A DNA stretch of 64,000 nucleotides from Sebastes aleutianus (GCA_916700875.1 CAKAKS010000072.1:38768614-38832613); one strand, 5' to 3'. Numbered from the stretch's first letter, positions 23,301 through 33,067 are shown. Translations and numbers: made by a program. The notes: generated by a model from the sequence alone, not told the origin.

Positions 23301-23425
23301 CCGTTCTTCAGCAGCTCCTCGACGGCGGCGCGCTGCTCCTCGCTGTAGTAAAACTCTGGTTTGGACTCCGGCACCTTCACTCCGATGTGACCGTCCTCCA
23401 TGCACATGAGCTGGGACTGTGCCAT
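11005..23425 (-). CDS. fam83f: FAM83F-like protein, DUF1669 pseudo-phospholipase D domain, CK1 anchor
   Basis: Four coding exons on the minus strand: 23425-22973, 13456-13289, 12995-12874, 11914-11005. They join in frame to 550 aa plus stop; human FAM83F is about 500 aa. The start (MAQSQLMCMEDGHIG) has a good Kozak context (ACAGCCATGG). YWPQMSDTEVPPLDIGWP and THPPKENGPHIKEVVRRLIQ precede exon 2 (VIAIVMDLLTDVQILQDLMDAA, PVYILLDDQGV). Exon 3 holds the degenerate HKD-like KYMMVDGDKV (Asp238, Asp240). Exon 4 holds F272-D-R-D-F276-RELYAIS, the F-x-x-x-F that docks casein kinase 1 isoforms in this family. The rest is a low-complexity tail rich in basic residues. The FAM83 fold lacks a complete phospholipase HKD pair and acts as a scaffold. 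FAM83G is the nearest alternative; the MAxSQL start, domain spacing and grap2 neighbour favour FAM83F. Confidence 0.9.
12035..12640. repeat. probable dispersed repeat in fam83f intron 3
   Basis: It begins TAAAGGATAATTCCAGTTTG with TTACAACTTGGGTCTTATTT, a motif string I associate with a common teleost repeat, and continues to CTGAACTGTCTCTGCTGAG. There is no second copy in the window, so the assignment rests on memory. Confidence 0.35.
13600..14036 (+). pseudogene. 5'-truncated L2-like LINE, 3' end
   Basis: A broken frame reads KALNGNLPSYIM, SDWLKLEVP, NIKFGGNCFWCLC and KNLEQFKKHIQI, the usual C-terminal segment of fish L2-like reverse transcriptase ORFs, followed by a 3' UTR ending TTTAAATAAAGGTTGAATGAATGAATGAAT. 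The tandem TGAA tail is typical of target-primed insertion. It sits antisense in fam83f intron 1. Confidence 0.65.
14037..14829. other. AT-rich intron DNA with (AAT)n
   Basis: The main tract is (AAT)n at about 14318-14366, with irregular AAT/ACA tracts to 14430. The rest is AT-rich with no recognised feature. Confidence 0.6.
14830..15110 (+). mobile_element. Tc1/mariner remnant (5' part)
   Basis: TTTTGCAAATTTATTAAAAA, TAAGTATTCAGAACTTTTTG, TTGGAGTCCACCTGTGGTTA, ACACACCTGTCTATATAAGG and TGTGTCGAGGCACAGA occur in the order seen upstream of and at the start of fish Tc1 transposase genes. Only the 5' portion remains, with no transposase frame. Confidence 0.7.
15111..16080. other. fam83f intron 1, unassigned
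   Basis: I recognise no exon, RNA or repeat here. Composition is ordinary intronic. Confidence 0.4.
16090..16400. repeat. probable DNA-transposon (MITE) fragment upstream of the LINE
   Basis: GTGTTCCAATCCACGTACTT, AGTGCACTTTGTGCACT and TCAAATTGAATACTCTGCGG are reminiscent of abundant fish MITE ends, here without a visible second end. It may alternatively be part of the LINE 5' UTR. Confidence 0.35.
16400..19756 (+). mobile_element. near full-length non-LTR retrotransposon (jockey/CR1/L2 group)
   Basis: This is the element carrying the 1022-codon ORF. A short 3' UTR (19597-19720) leads to CTGACAATAAAGTATAAAGT and a tandem AAAGTAT tail ending near 19756, the terminal short repeat typical of this group. 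The left boundary is not resolved; no separate ORF1 is visible upstream. Family C repeat abuts the 3' end. Confidence 0.75.
16528..19596 (+). CDS. LINE ORF2-like polyprotein: AP endonuclease plus reverse transcriptase, intact
   Basis: An uninterrupted 1022-codon frame. An Arg/Lys-rich stretch (about residues 121-140) precedes an APE-type endonuclease: LTNLRSLSNK (Asn150), CFTESWL (Glu181), VVYAPPSG, VVGDLNQCH (Asp300, Asn302) and SDHNVV (Ser349-Asp350-His351). The reverse transcriptase follows: FRPIALTSVIMKSLE, FLDFSSAFNTI (motif A, Asp701), GAPQGCVSSAM (motif B, about 757-767), YSDDTA (motif C, Asp790/791) and LGVMIDHLLSW. The C-terminus resembles the fish jockey/CR1/L2 group. It nicks target DNA and reverse-transcribes its own RNA. 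All core residues appear present, so it may be recent. It lies in fam83f intron 1 on the opposite strand. The true start is uncertain: Met35/Met36 precede a hydrophobic stretch (TTLLILWIIGL). Confidence 0.9.
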   Translation: MRVNCLPSRTAEIVTKCTKFNVLICIHKFKIVCKMMTALKTTLLILWIIGLRGQCLSVQFSTAHLSGNMDRCGEEPCLARSYSRETLLELQPELTREMTSSHVYHLMLDNIPQELIITNRKKKRGKRGGIRNRLRRRFNRPPLPSIVLTNLRSLSNKVDAIRTYTRYCNEFREASLLCFTESWLQATMPDSLFEVPGFTLVRADRDVDSGKTRGGGICAYINDLWCRSHSVKYKICDPNVEILGMTLRPFYLPKEFGCILLFVVYAPPSGKASQAASTIANCVHELQLSHPDAPAIVVGDLNQCHLETVLPGFEQYVKDQTRKDNILDKCFVNVKGAYVSKCRPPILNSDHNVVHMIPVYKTKLKQSKPEKKVIRTWTNESREQLKACFDWTNWEIFQEGSLEEMTTVTNDYINFCVQLVVPTKEIKIYPNNKSYVTRDIIQVINTRKVAFKNKDYGALKQTGKELKIKLRKAKLAHRQLLEDAFKANNSKKVWDTMKSMTGMSSPTKPIVTDNEFCFANDLNTFFTRFESLDNSDKCTEILKTIIPTTSDRIVITVEDVRKSFRCTNSKKAAGPDECSAFLLKNFATELAPVWQPVFQASVDTHTVPLSWKTAHIKPLPKIPCPKEHKDFRPIALTSVIMKSLERILLQYLVSTTKDKLDPYQFAYKQGCGTEDAVATLVHIITKHLDKPKTYARALFLDFSSAFNTIQTDILVSKMVQRELNPYLIHWYASFLTNRVQIVKINKTLSTAITTNVGAPQGCVSSAMLFTFYTDDCRTNTPNQYILKYSDDTAIISLLSHSDNPELHQHGVNKMVEWSDSNALQINTKKTEEIVFGSPSDSHRVPIVIHNEKILQVFSYKYLGVMIDHLLSWKDHIEFVCKKTKQRIYFLRRLRSFGASKQILLLFFTSVIMSVLQYCYTTWYKNLSTTLKSKLLQQMKICSKIVGQPLEKLYESAYHNNILRLANNIVSNPNHVLNSEYQLLPSNRRYRVPRFNKVRLKHSFLHQSILKLNMEPNPRSNVR
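19757..19990 (-). repeat. dispersed repeat, family C, reverse copy
   Basis: ATCCACATAATTGTGAACCAG, GGAGACCGGCGTTCGTGTCC and TGTCACGTTACTTCCGTAC are reverse complements of motifs at 3185-3470. It follows directly on the LINE tail. Confidence 0.6.
19991..20192 (+). repeat. dispersed repeat, family B (copy 2, partial)
   Basis: AACGCTCTCTCAATGAAATG, AAAGCCTGAAAACAGAGCC and AAATATATACTGCCTACTGC match 24170-24378 and, from the second motif on, 5112-5255. Confidence 0.65.
20193..21320. other. fam83f intron 1, unassigned, with short (GT)n
   Basis: (GT)n lies at about 20519-20541. Otherwise I see no exon or known repeat. Confidence 0.4.
21324..21800. repeat. dispersed repeat bounded by GGGCCCGAGCAC / GGTGCGAGGGCC
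   Basis: It starts AGGGCCCGAGCACCGACAAC with GCGAAGGCCCTATTG and ends GGAAGGTGCGAGGGCCTGTTC. This motif pair is common in teleost intergenic DNA as I recall it. No coding capacity is evident. Confidence 0.45.
22114..22791. mobile_element. TTAA-bounded non-autonomous TIR element with internal hairpin
   Basis: Perfect 23-bp terminal inverted repeats lie at 22114-22136 (TTAAAGGGACTGTTTGTAAC, then TTT) and 22769-22791. Both ends carry TTAA, the target used by piggyBac-type transposases. Internally, GAAGTGACGGGGCTCCGCAGC (22381-22401, 21 bp) is exactly complementary to 22481-22501, and the next arms (about 22406-22425 and 22458-22480) are nearly so. Parts of the same element recur at 34022-34484 and 39228-39686, both keeping the right end. 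No transposase frame. Confidence 0.75.
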
Positions 23426-23459
23426 GGCTGTGTCACCCCCTTCCTGGAGCTCAGAGACT

Positions 23460-23769
23460 TTAGTGTGCTGATATACCTACCTACCTACCTGTGCGTGTGA
23501 CGCTGGGCAGGTAAATAAAAGACTCTCCTACTTGTCCGGGTGGTAGAGAGGTTGGGCTCAAGGAAAAGCCATGGTGCCTTCAAGTACAAATAGAATACAG
23601 AGTACTAGAATAAAGGCACGACAGAGAGACTGTCAAAGTGTGAAATAGTAGCCTTGATTCAATCACTGACTGTTTGACATCTGTAGGGGAGACCGGGGGC
23701 AACATTTGCATACAATGTGTATGTATAGGTAACTTGTATTGAGCAAATGTATTTAAAAAAAAAGTTATT
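23460..23769. other. fam83f upstream region
   Basis: This is upstream of the fam83f start codon (minus strand). It contains a short (CTAC)n at 23478-23490. No TATA box or CpG-rich promoter is apparent, and the transcription start could be further right. Confidence 0.35.
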
Positions 23770-24378
23770 TTTATAAAACAGTCACTATACCCTGACAGTA
23801 GTGCACGAGACAGGTAATCTGAAAGAAAATCAAGTGTCCTCTGTGTCCTCCAGTGCTCCTAACGCATCTGCAAGAAAACAAGCAGTCAGAGCCGATCTGA
23901 AGTCTGCTCTCCAGCTGCCGTCTATAAGAGACGGCTGTCAGTCACTCGCAAACTCCAATCAAACGGTCAAACTAGGCAGCGCTGATCAAATATGAATCAA
24001 TATTATGTTACGTTAATGTCTATCAACGTCTATTAATGTCTCCTCCACTTTCAGAAACATCTTGTAGTGTACTGTTTAGCTGTCAAATGAGAAGGTTTGT
24101 GACCCGGCAGCCATGTTGAGATCAAGTTGAGGAAATACCAAGCACCGCCCACCAGCCAGAGCACAGCCAATAGGAACCCTCTCTCAATGAAATGACCTGT
24201 GATTGGTCAAAGTCTCCCGTCACAGGCTAGATTTTTTAAAGCCTGGAAACAGAGCCATGAGGAGGAGCAGAAGTCTAGTTATCTCTCAGAACACTTAAAT
24301 TACAATATGCTGAAAGGTTATTATGGGATTTTTGCCCAATGATGCCAAAAATATATACAGCCTACTGCAGCTTTAACA
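23770..24378 (+). repeat. dispersed repeat, family B (longest copy)
   Basis: It has the same left and right motifs as 4850-5258 but includes an extra middle segment around 24040-24235 (CCAAGCACCGCCCACCAGCC, AATGAAATGACCTGTGATTGG) that is also partly present at 19991-20050. Confidence 0.65.
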
Positions 24379-25135
24379 GTCATGTCTCCTATTATTACAT
24401 CACCCATCAGATATAAATATAATTAATCGTTTAAAAAAACGGAATGATAAATATCTAGGATTTCCCACAACTTCCAGATGGAGCCTGAACGCAGCAGCAG
24501 CTTTCCTGGAGAGACTGGTTCTGTGGAAACATGTATAGGGCTGTTAAAGGAGTCTCTCTTTCTCTTCTAAACTACCCCTTCTTGTTGTTGTTCATGGAAC
24601 AAAAACAGACCAGCCCAGGCACCAGACTGAGTAACTTTATAGATAAGCTGCTGGGTCATAACACTACTGCTTTAAGCACTTCTGTGGAAGCTAAACTGCA
24701 TGTTGTAGTCTCAGTGATCCGTGCAATGACAATACAGTTGAATCTAATCTCGTCTAGGTTCAGTATGCATCCCCTCTGTAATGTTCTGAATATCTTCTCT
24801 GTACTTTGAAGGCCACACTCTGAACTGTATCCTGAACTGTAAGTTCACCCTCTTGAGGGCGTGCATATAAGCCAATAGGTGTGTGTGTGTGTGTGTGTGT
24901 GTATAAACAGCTATGACACTGTATATAATGAGTGTCACAGTTTATTCATGAGCCTTTGCTTTTGTTTTTTCAAAACATCTCGTAAACTTTTACATGAATG
25001 AATCATCTCGGTGGTTTATGTATCAACTTTGCACAACGCCTTTTTAATTATGGAGTCTGAGCAATCAGTTACAAAGGTTCCTAAACACGGGCCTTGCTTG
25101 TAAAATCATGTTGTGTTTACAGGACCAATGTTATA
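24379..25135. other. intergenic, unassigned, with (GT)n
   Basis: (GT)n lies at about 24880-24901. Nothing else is recognised. Confidence 0.4.
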
Positions 25136-25520
25136 AAGTGGCATAGCCATATTTTACGGGGTCCCTTGACCTCTGACCTCAAGATATGTGAATGAAAATG
25201 GGTTCTATAGGTACCCACGAGTCTCCCCTTTACAGACATGCCCACTTTATGATAATCACATGCAGTTTGGGGTAATAACCATGCATTTTTTTCATGCAGT
25301 ATAAATGTGTTATTTTCTCCTATTCTAAAATGGAGTATTTGAATATTTCTGCATACTGGGGTCCCTAAACAGTCTTGAATTCCATAAAATGGGTATCACA
25401 GTAAAGCTGAGACTCTTGTGGATCCAATGAGCCCAACTGTATTCATGTGTGATGATGTTAGTCCCCATAGTAACCATTTCATTGTAGTGAGACCATTTTT
25501 TTAAACTTGACCTCATTGTA
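25136..25520. repeat. TTAACGCG-family interior fragment and adjoining repeat
   Basis: GGGGTCCCTTGACCTCTGACC to TGATAATCACATGCAGTTTGG matches the interior of the copies at 43020-43140 and 7730-7810. It includes a DR1 motif at 25167-25179. The adjoining ATGGAGTATTTGAATATTTC to ATTGTAGTGAGACC looks repeat-like but has no second copy here. Confidence 0.5.
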
Positions 25521-27770
25521 TAAAATGACCTGTGGTGACCTCTAGGATAATCACAGCCTCATGAAACTTTACAGCCACAAACTACAGACCTAGAGCATTC
25601 AGAGGATGGATGGCTTTCCTAGCTAGATTGACAATAAGGGGGTTTCTGAGCAGTTTACACAACGCAAGTGCTCACCACCCAATCGCGAAAAATGCAATTC
25701 TTGCAGAAATCTCCAAATGTCAAAAGTTTTTTATACCAAATCACAGCATGGTTTTTTCTATGGTGTTCCTCAAGGTCTTGGTGTCTTAATGTGGTATTTT
25801 GGAGGGATTATTGATCATTTTTATCAATTCTGGAGTGGTAAAAAAAAGGTTAAATTAATACTGAATATGTGTAACAAATGGTATCAACCCATAAATTGCT
25901 GCAACAACTTATGAGACATAATAGAGCATCGGGATGACCATCATATACTTCTATCATAATGTTCTAAACCCTCATACACTTTCACAATTAATTTTAAATA
26001 ATTAATCAATTAATAAATTCATGTTTATTTCTGATTTATGACTAGAAGAACTTCACACAAAAAAAATAAATAAAAAATTCCTCTCTGCTAGTGACGAATG
26101 TCCAATGTATCTGGGTACTGTTCTGGCTAAAAAAAAACATATTATGATTATCTTGTGCAGTGCCATCATTTCAGTTGAGATGTGGCAGAGAGAGCTGGGC
26201 GAGTTCCTCCATTTGCAGAAGCTTAAATTGAAGAATGCAGGAAGGAGGAGGATGATTGACAAGGCATGAGGACCAGTGTTGAAATATCTAAGAGGTCTGA
26301 GGGAAGGGGGAAGGTGTGGGATGAATGATCGACAGTAATAAACCTGTAATAGTGATAGCTGTATATATGTCTACTTACTGTAGTTGTTGTTGTTAGTCTC
26401 TCTCGTATTGCTCTCCTGGTTTGTGCTCTTGTTTCCTAACATAAGTCTTTGAGCCCATTGATGTGTATACACTTGATAAATAATTTGAATTGTACGTTCT
26501 TTTATGCCACTATAACGTCAGTGTAAGAAAAATGGAAAAATAACATTGCTTTTATGTACCAATGTAGACTGCATTCACCGATAATCTGCAATACAAATAT
26601 TATTTTAAAGAAAGAAGTATTAGCTGCAAAGTGCTTTTACCTGCAGTAACTGTTTTTCACCACTTGTTGGTTGTGGACAAAAGAGTTTGTTACCATCTCC
26701 TGAGGGACACATCTGTCTAATTAGCTGCTAAATGCTCCACCATGTTCACCAGTTCAATGTGTCTGTCTGCCGTTTGGTGCCAGGTATTGTACGGTGGGTT
26801 GTCTTTCGTCGAGGCGACGCTATAAGAGCAGTGAGAGTGAACCAGAACAGAGAAGTTGTGGGCCGGACAGATAAACAAAGAGCTGAAACTCTATGAAACT
26901 ATAAAGCTCCGTAGAGGAGCTGCAGGTCCAGGTGACTCTTCTCTGTACAGCCCAAAAGGCCACTTAAAAAAAAGTTAAAAAAAAACAATGAATAGGTGAT
27001 TTTGCTTGTAATAAGTAAAACAAATCTGCTGATGGCTAGGCATTTAAAGATTAAGAGATCTGGAAATTAGCTGTGAAAACTCATTTAGGGTTATATTTCA
27101 CTTGTATTAGGAAGTGTTGTTCTTCATAATTAACCTTTAATGCTTAAAAGTTTTCATTTAAGATATTCAAGATGTGATGTCTGAAAACAAGTCTACGTAT
27201 ATCTCACTGAAATGTTACGTGTTCGTTGATTGTGTCTTCTATTAATGTTATGAGATATTTTGACATCTTTTCACATTGTCATTCATCACATTATTATTAC
27301 AAACAGATTGATTATAGCTGCTTCAAAGTATCAAAAGTAAAAATATTCGTCATGCAAAACGGCACCATGTATCATACGTATATTATCAGAGCATTATTAC
27401 TGATGCATTAATGTTTATAAACTGCATTTTAATGTTGTCAAGGTGGATTACAAATTAATATACTGTTAGGTAGTTTAATCTACAACATTGCATCATGTTT
27501 TATAAACGGATCAAATGTAAAAACCTGAAGTAGCAATTAACTAAATGTAGTGCAATAAAAAGTAGAATATTTCTCTCTGAGATGTAGTGGAGTAGAAGTT
27601 TAAAGTAGCATATAATGGAAATACTAAAGTGCAAGTACCTCTAAACTGTACTTAAGTAAAGTACTTGAGTAAATGTACTAAACGTACTGAAACAGGACAG
27701 GTCAAGATAGTGTATGAATATTGTTTTAAGATGTATTGTCAACTCTCAAAATGAAAAGCTCATCACTGTT
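25521..27770. other. intergenic between fam83f and grap2
   Basis: AT-rich. About 27480-27700 (AGTAGCATATAATGGAAATAC, GTACTTGAGTAAATGTACTA) resembles a widespread teleost repeat end. No other feature is recognised. Confidence 0.45.
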
Positions 27771-27776
27771 TTTATT
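27771..27776 (-). promoter_or_regulatory. grap2: candidate grap2 poly(A) signal
   Basis: AATAAA on the minus strand, about 155 nt past the grap2 stop codon. Confidence 0.5.
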
Positions 27777-27929
27777 AAAACCATATATTGTAACCATTTA
27801 TAAATAAATATGTTTTTGTTTATCATTACTGAAACATGTAACTACAGTACATGGCCATGCAATTAGCATTAGACATATGTTTGGATAAAAACGTGACTAC
27901 AACGTGACATATTTGTGTTTGTGTTGCTC

Positions 27930-28680
27930 TCAGATGGGTTTGGTGAAGTTGGAGGGGAACAGGCCTGTTTTGCCTCTCAGCTGACCTCTCCACCAGGCCT
28001 CGTCAGAGTTCTCCAGGACCGTGATGACGTCGCCGGCGTTGAACTGCAGCTCATCCGTCTCTTCAGCGTTGAAGCAGTACAGAGCTCTGACCTGCAGCGT
28101 GGACGAGGACAGACAGGAAAAGACAAAGACAGACGGACAGACAGATGCACAAACTCAGTCCATGAACCAAGTGTCAAAAAATGTTTTTTGGGGTACAATA
28201 TGAGAGTGATTTGTTTTTGTGATAAAATGTTATTGATTTTAAAGATATGCATTGGAAATTATTAACAAAAAAATATTATTAAAAATAATAATAATAATAA
28301 CAATAACAATAACAATAACAATAACAATAATAATAATAATAATTATTATTATTATTATTATTATTATTATTTTTATTTTTTATTTTTATTATAATGGACA
28401 GGGACACACAGTATGTACAAAGTCATTCAGACAGACAGCATACACATTCAGTACCCATCAGTGTGTGTACAGGAGGACAAACACACGGTGCTGTTGAGTA
28501 CCTGTCGTGTTCGAGGTTCAGGTGTAGGCGGGGAGCTGGAGAGTGGAGGAGCAGGGAGAGGTCCTCGGCGCTGCTGAGACACAACAAATGTATGGTTTAA
28601 TTTTGCTGTGGTATAATTTTTTTTATTTTATTAAATGTTTATTAAATGTTATCGTTTATTGTTACACATAATATAACATG

Positions 28681-28717
<37 letters not shown>

Positions 28718-31700
28718 AATTATAAAGATATTAGATAAATAGATAGATGTACTTAATAATAATTAATATAATAATAATAATTTCGTAATTATTAACACAT
28801 TGTTAATATAGTATAAAATGTCATCAGAATGTAATGTTATCGTCTCTTATGATACAATTTATAATTTATAAAGTAATTATTTCATATTTGCACAGACTAA
28901 TGATAAAATAACATAAATTATAGCATTACTTATAATTAGTAAACATTATTAATTATCATTTCATCATTTGTTAAAAGTAAAATAACTAAGTTTAATTCAC
29001 TTTCATGTTACTATTTATAAATGATGGTTATAATAAAGTGTTACCAATTTGTATATACTTCTGTTCACTGTATTTATATCATTATATTCCGAATTTGAAA
29101 AAGTGAAATATGACTCTTCATTCTTATCTTTCTATTCAAACCCTTTTTACAGTACCTTACAATGAGAGTATACATTTGTTCTATAGGTCAACTCCATCAC
29201 TCACGTTAGGTCCCATGAGTAGGTCTCCTACATGCTGTTGTTTCATCTCTTGTAGGAACACCGGACTGTGTTTGGAGATGGAGTTGTTCTTGTAATACTC
29301 CACCATCTGGTTGAGAGAGGGGAACTTTTCTGACCAGAGGTAATACTGCCCCCTGCTGTCCCGCAGCACCTTGAAGTGCTGCACATCTTCTGCTTGTCTA
29401 CAGTGGAGTCAAACACAAGAGGAGGCTTTTATTTCTCATGTGTCATAAAGGGTTCAGCATATTTATACATTTCTATATCTGTCTGTCTCTATGGAAATAT
29501 GAGAGGTTGAGGAAATGAAACCTGTATTACAGAAGGGTGAACACTGACAGTCTTTTCACCCATTCTGAATACTAAACGGTGTATAATATGTATAACGCTT
29601 GTATCATCATATTTAGTAAACACTGACATGAGAAAGGCCTCAAGTCACAGTTGGAGAAAGTCCAGAGTTTTAATGTCTTGCTTGTAATGAAGCATCACAT
29701 TTGTACAGATCAGTCTGCGTACCGCTCATCGTGACCATCAGGGTGTGTCACTGGAGAAGCATGAAGCTGCAGATTTAATCTTTTCAGTCAAGATCAGTGA
29801 GCAGATACTATGAGAGGCACCCATCCACAATCATTGTCACATTGTTGGAAGCTTAAAAGTTTCTCAGAAAGAATTAACACCTGCAGGAGGAGGTGGTGTG
29901 GTCAAATAGTTATACATAGAAAATAGAAGTACTAATCTTGGCAGGTTCAGCTGGGAGAGCATTAGGTTATGTTGTCAACAAGTTCAAAACATGTAAATAT
30001 CTTGGGTACTTATTCAAAATTTTATGATGCATGTGTCTCCCCCAAATTAAATTATGCCCCATACGGGGCTTCAAAGATTGTAGAATAGCAGACTCCATGC
30101 AGAGCTGCACACTGGTTTTTAAGTGTTCATAAGTTTGTTCCTACTTTGGCTGTTATGGTACAATAATGAGAAAATGTGAAATGATAAGACTGGAATAGTT
30201 TGCTTAAAATGTCAAAATACAGGATCAATAAGAAGGTTTTTCTTTGGAGTAAATTACATAATGCTCCATGTGCGTCACAACTTCATGCTATTTTTGAGGA
30301 AGCTGAATTACAATATACTGTATGTACACAGAATGAACACATTTAGAAGAAAGTTACTTGCTATATTTTGAAAAAAAAATGGTCGAAAGATATATTGTTA
30401 AAGCCAAAACTTATATTTAAATAAAGCACAATTATTGCACTAAATCTTATATTATAGCAAACTTATCGAGGAGTCAAAAGTATTTAGTTGCACAGTTAAG
30501 AACAGGAATCCTTCCTCTGGCCCTGGAAGTCGGTAGATTTAAAAACATCCAGGAGCACAACAGGTTGTGCGAAGTATGCGAGTTAAGAAATCACATTTTC
30601 TTTTGTATTGTCCATACCATGATGAGTTATGAACTTCTATTTTAAATGAAATGTCTGTTCAAAATCAAGAAATGTTTTGGTGCTCGGATGATGACGAAAT
30701 GGAACGGCTATTTGATTTTAACGCTTATAAGTTGGCTACTTTTATTTCTCAAGCTTTAAAATAACGTCAGGATGGTTTATTTGTTTAGTGTTATTTGTAA
30801 TGGATGCTGCTACTCTGTTTTCTGCCTTTGTCTTTTCTTTATTTTCTAAATAATGGTGTCTTGTAAGCCCATTTGGGCTGGGCACATTATTTATGCATGA
30901 TAAAATAATAATAAAATCAAATAATAATAACAAGAAAAATAATAATAATGTCTCATTCTGACCCATAATGATGTGACGGTGACACAGAATGAGAGAAATG
31001 TCTGCTGAGAAATTAGAAAAAGTTTTATAGCGAGCAGGAAAAACTACAAAAAATAACTAATAATCTGAGTTTTAAACTGGATACCAGTAGGCTTATCATA
31101 TTCTGTACTAATGCTGGTATCTTAGAAGTAGCACAATATCACATTTGCCTGCAATATACCAAAGGCATAACAGTACAAGTTATCTCTGTGGTTGTTAGCA
31201 GTCAATAATCACTGTGTTAGCTGGTAAATAGTAACCAACATTTGGCTCTTGCTGCACATATAGACACACACTGAAAGTACCTGACGGAGATGGCAAAGCG
31301 GCCCTGAGCTGAATTCTGGCTCCCCCGTATGATGAAGGCCCCAGTAGGCTGCTGCAGCAGCTTCTCCTGGGCGTCACTGCGACTGGAGTCCTCCTCGTAC
31401 CAGCTGGAGACATTGGAGGAGGTGAAAAAGAAGATCATGATGAGGTTTCAGGGGTTTAAAGTCAGGAATAGTGAGTTCAGGGAATAACAAAGTCATGATG
31501 GTGATGGAAGGAGGATAAATGATCACATATTCATGGGAGAGAGAAGAAAAGGAAAGAACATGAAGACAGTTTAAGAAACATCTGCATGTAGATCAGGTAT
31601 AAAACACTGGGTGAAAGAGGTGCATTATTAATATCATTATTATTATAGGTTGAGTATAAAGGCAAAGATAAACTAAGGTATAAAAGGAATGACGTCGCTA

Positions 31701-33067
31701 AAAGTCTGGAAAAATACTTGGGTGAAGATTTATTCACATTTATACACATATCTAAAAAACATGTTTCCTTAAAGATGACTTCATCCTCTATTCTGTGTTA
31801 TTTAAAAAATCGACAATATATCTCTGTATACTTTTCTCTTTAGCTTTATGTGAGTTTTACCTGGGCAGATGTATGGTGATGAAGTTTTTGGGTACAAACC
31901 CCTCACATCCATTCAGTTCTGCTTTGTACCAGTTTCCAGAGGTCTGCAGAATCTGACACAGTGGGACACAATCACATAAGACACATTCACTACAACTTAA
32001 AGTTACTGTGAGGAGCTTTTAACTGGTTATGAAACCCTCTCAATGTAGTACTGATGCCTCTATATGACCTACATGAGTAAGCGAGACCGTCAGAGAGAAG
32101 ATTGACCATTTCTATATAGATATTGTTAATGCTCTTCAACAGACGACATCATGCAGGTTCACCAGAAACTCCTTTAGCTGAGACTCGAGTGGGGCCTCCC
32201 GCTGCGGACAGACCCAGATCAGACTTTGCTGCCGCCTTCGACCTGCAGTCGGATCTCCATCAGGGAGGTGGAGAGCTCCGCGCCCGGCAGCAGCGGCTCG
32301 TCCTCTGGCCAGGAGCAGAGCTCTCTTGAATCGTGCCACCATGCTACCAGAATGCATTGCATGGCTGCTTACATGGACGATGAATGGGAAGCTTGGAAAG
32401 GACTGATCCTGTGGACACTTACCTTAAGCCTAAACAAGTCAATCTTTTCCCAAACCTAACCAAGTAGTTTTATTTTGAAATGACTGGAGCGGAAATTGAC
32501 AAGTGCGTCACGTACTGCAGGACATTCGTAGGAAAATGCATAAAAAATACATTGATGAAAGTCGTGCTGAGCATCAGGAATAAAAAAGGGAAAGTCGTAT
32601 CATATGTACACAAATCAAATAGATTAAATTGTGTGACTATTTCATGTACTGTCGTGAGACCGCGGTGATACTTTATATTTAGCTGTGTGGTCAAAACATC
32701 GAGATGTACTTTCTCCTCGCCTTTGCCTGCTGCTCAAACTATCAAAACTATCTGCACAGTCACGACTATGCAAATTCTGTTGTTCTCACGCTGCATGAGT
32801 GTAGTGAGTTTCCAGTAATGTGTGATTTACATGTAAATGGTGCCAGCAGTCCACAATTTGAATGCTTTTTACACTGAGAGCTATTCATAACTTGAAGGGC
32901 AAGAACTATGTTGTTGAAAACACAAAGTAGGAATTATGTAGAAACTGAAGGAGTGTTTTTTAAAGCATGTGTGTGTTTTTGTTCCTTACCTTCAACTGCT
33001 CTCCTTTTCCGAAGCTCAGATCATCACCAGCTTCAGCTTTGTAGTCGAACTTGGCCGTAGCCTCCAT
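27930..33067 (-). CDS. grap2: GRB2-related adaptor (GADS/GRAP2-type), SH3-SH2-SH3
   Basis: Six coding exons on the minus strand: 33067-32990, 31952-31861, 31403-31281, 29397-29205, 28573-28502, 28091-27930. All borders are GT/AG and they join in frame to 239 aa plus stop. N-terminal SH3, residues 1-56: AKFDYKAEAGDDLSF, WYKAELNGCEGFVPKNF. SH2, about 58-150: SWYEED, GAFIIRGSQNS with the phosphotyrosine-binding Arg, VQHFKVLRD, YYLWSEKFPSLNQMVEYY. A Pro-rich linker follows (PLPAPPLSSSPPTPEP), then the C-terminal SH3, about 187-239: ALYCFNAEETDELQF, WWRGQLRGKTGLFPSNF. Such adaptors link phosphotyrosine proteins to SLP-76 or SOS in haematopoietic cells. The N-terminus and SH2 resemble GADS most, and fam83f next door agrees. 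The linker is much shorter than in human GRAP2 (330 aa), closer to GRAP (217 aa), so GRAP is the alternative. Confidence 0.82.
28286..28380. repeat. compound (AAT)n(AAC)n(ATT)n microsatellite
   Basis: AAT units, then AATAAC units, then AAT switching directly to ATT make a self-complementary tract inside grap2 intron 5. A separate (AT)n lies at about 28684-28711 in intron 4. Confidence 0.85.
29950..30790 (+). pseudogene. decayed LINE reverse-transcriptase C-terminus
   Basis: Fragments in shifted frames read KFKTCKYLGYLFK, LYDACVSPKLNYA, then QLRTGILPLALEVGRFKNIQ and RLCEVCELRNH. This is the order seen in the 3' part of LINE ORF2s with a zinc-binding tail (LRTGxxPL..E.GRF, C-x-x-C). Frameshifts and stops abound. 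It lies antisense in grap2 intron 3. Confidence 0.65.
31953..32989. other. grap2 intron 1, mostly repeat-like
   Basis: 32120-32370 is GC-rich (GTGGGGCCTCCCGCTGCGG, GAATCGTGCCACCATGCTACC) and open on both strands but has no known domain. 32440-32670 (CCCAAACCTAACCAAGTAG, GTACTGTCGTGAGACCGCGG) resembles the Pol III-like repeat near 35.6-36.25 kb. I take both as transposable-element debris. Confidence 0.4.

Noticed and set aside
32120..32357. GC-rich frames on both strands inside grap2 intron 1
   Set aside because: No domain, no matching splice phase with neighbouring grap2 exons; looks like repeat DNA.
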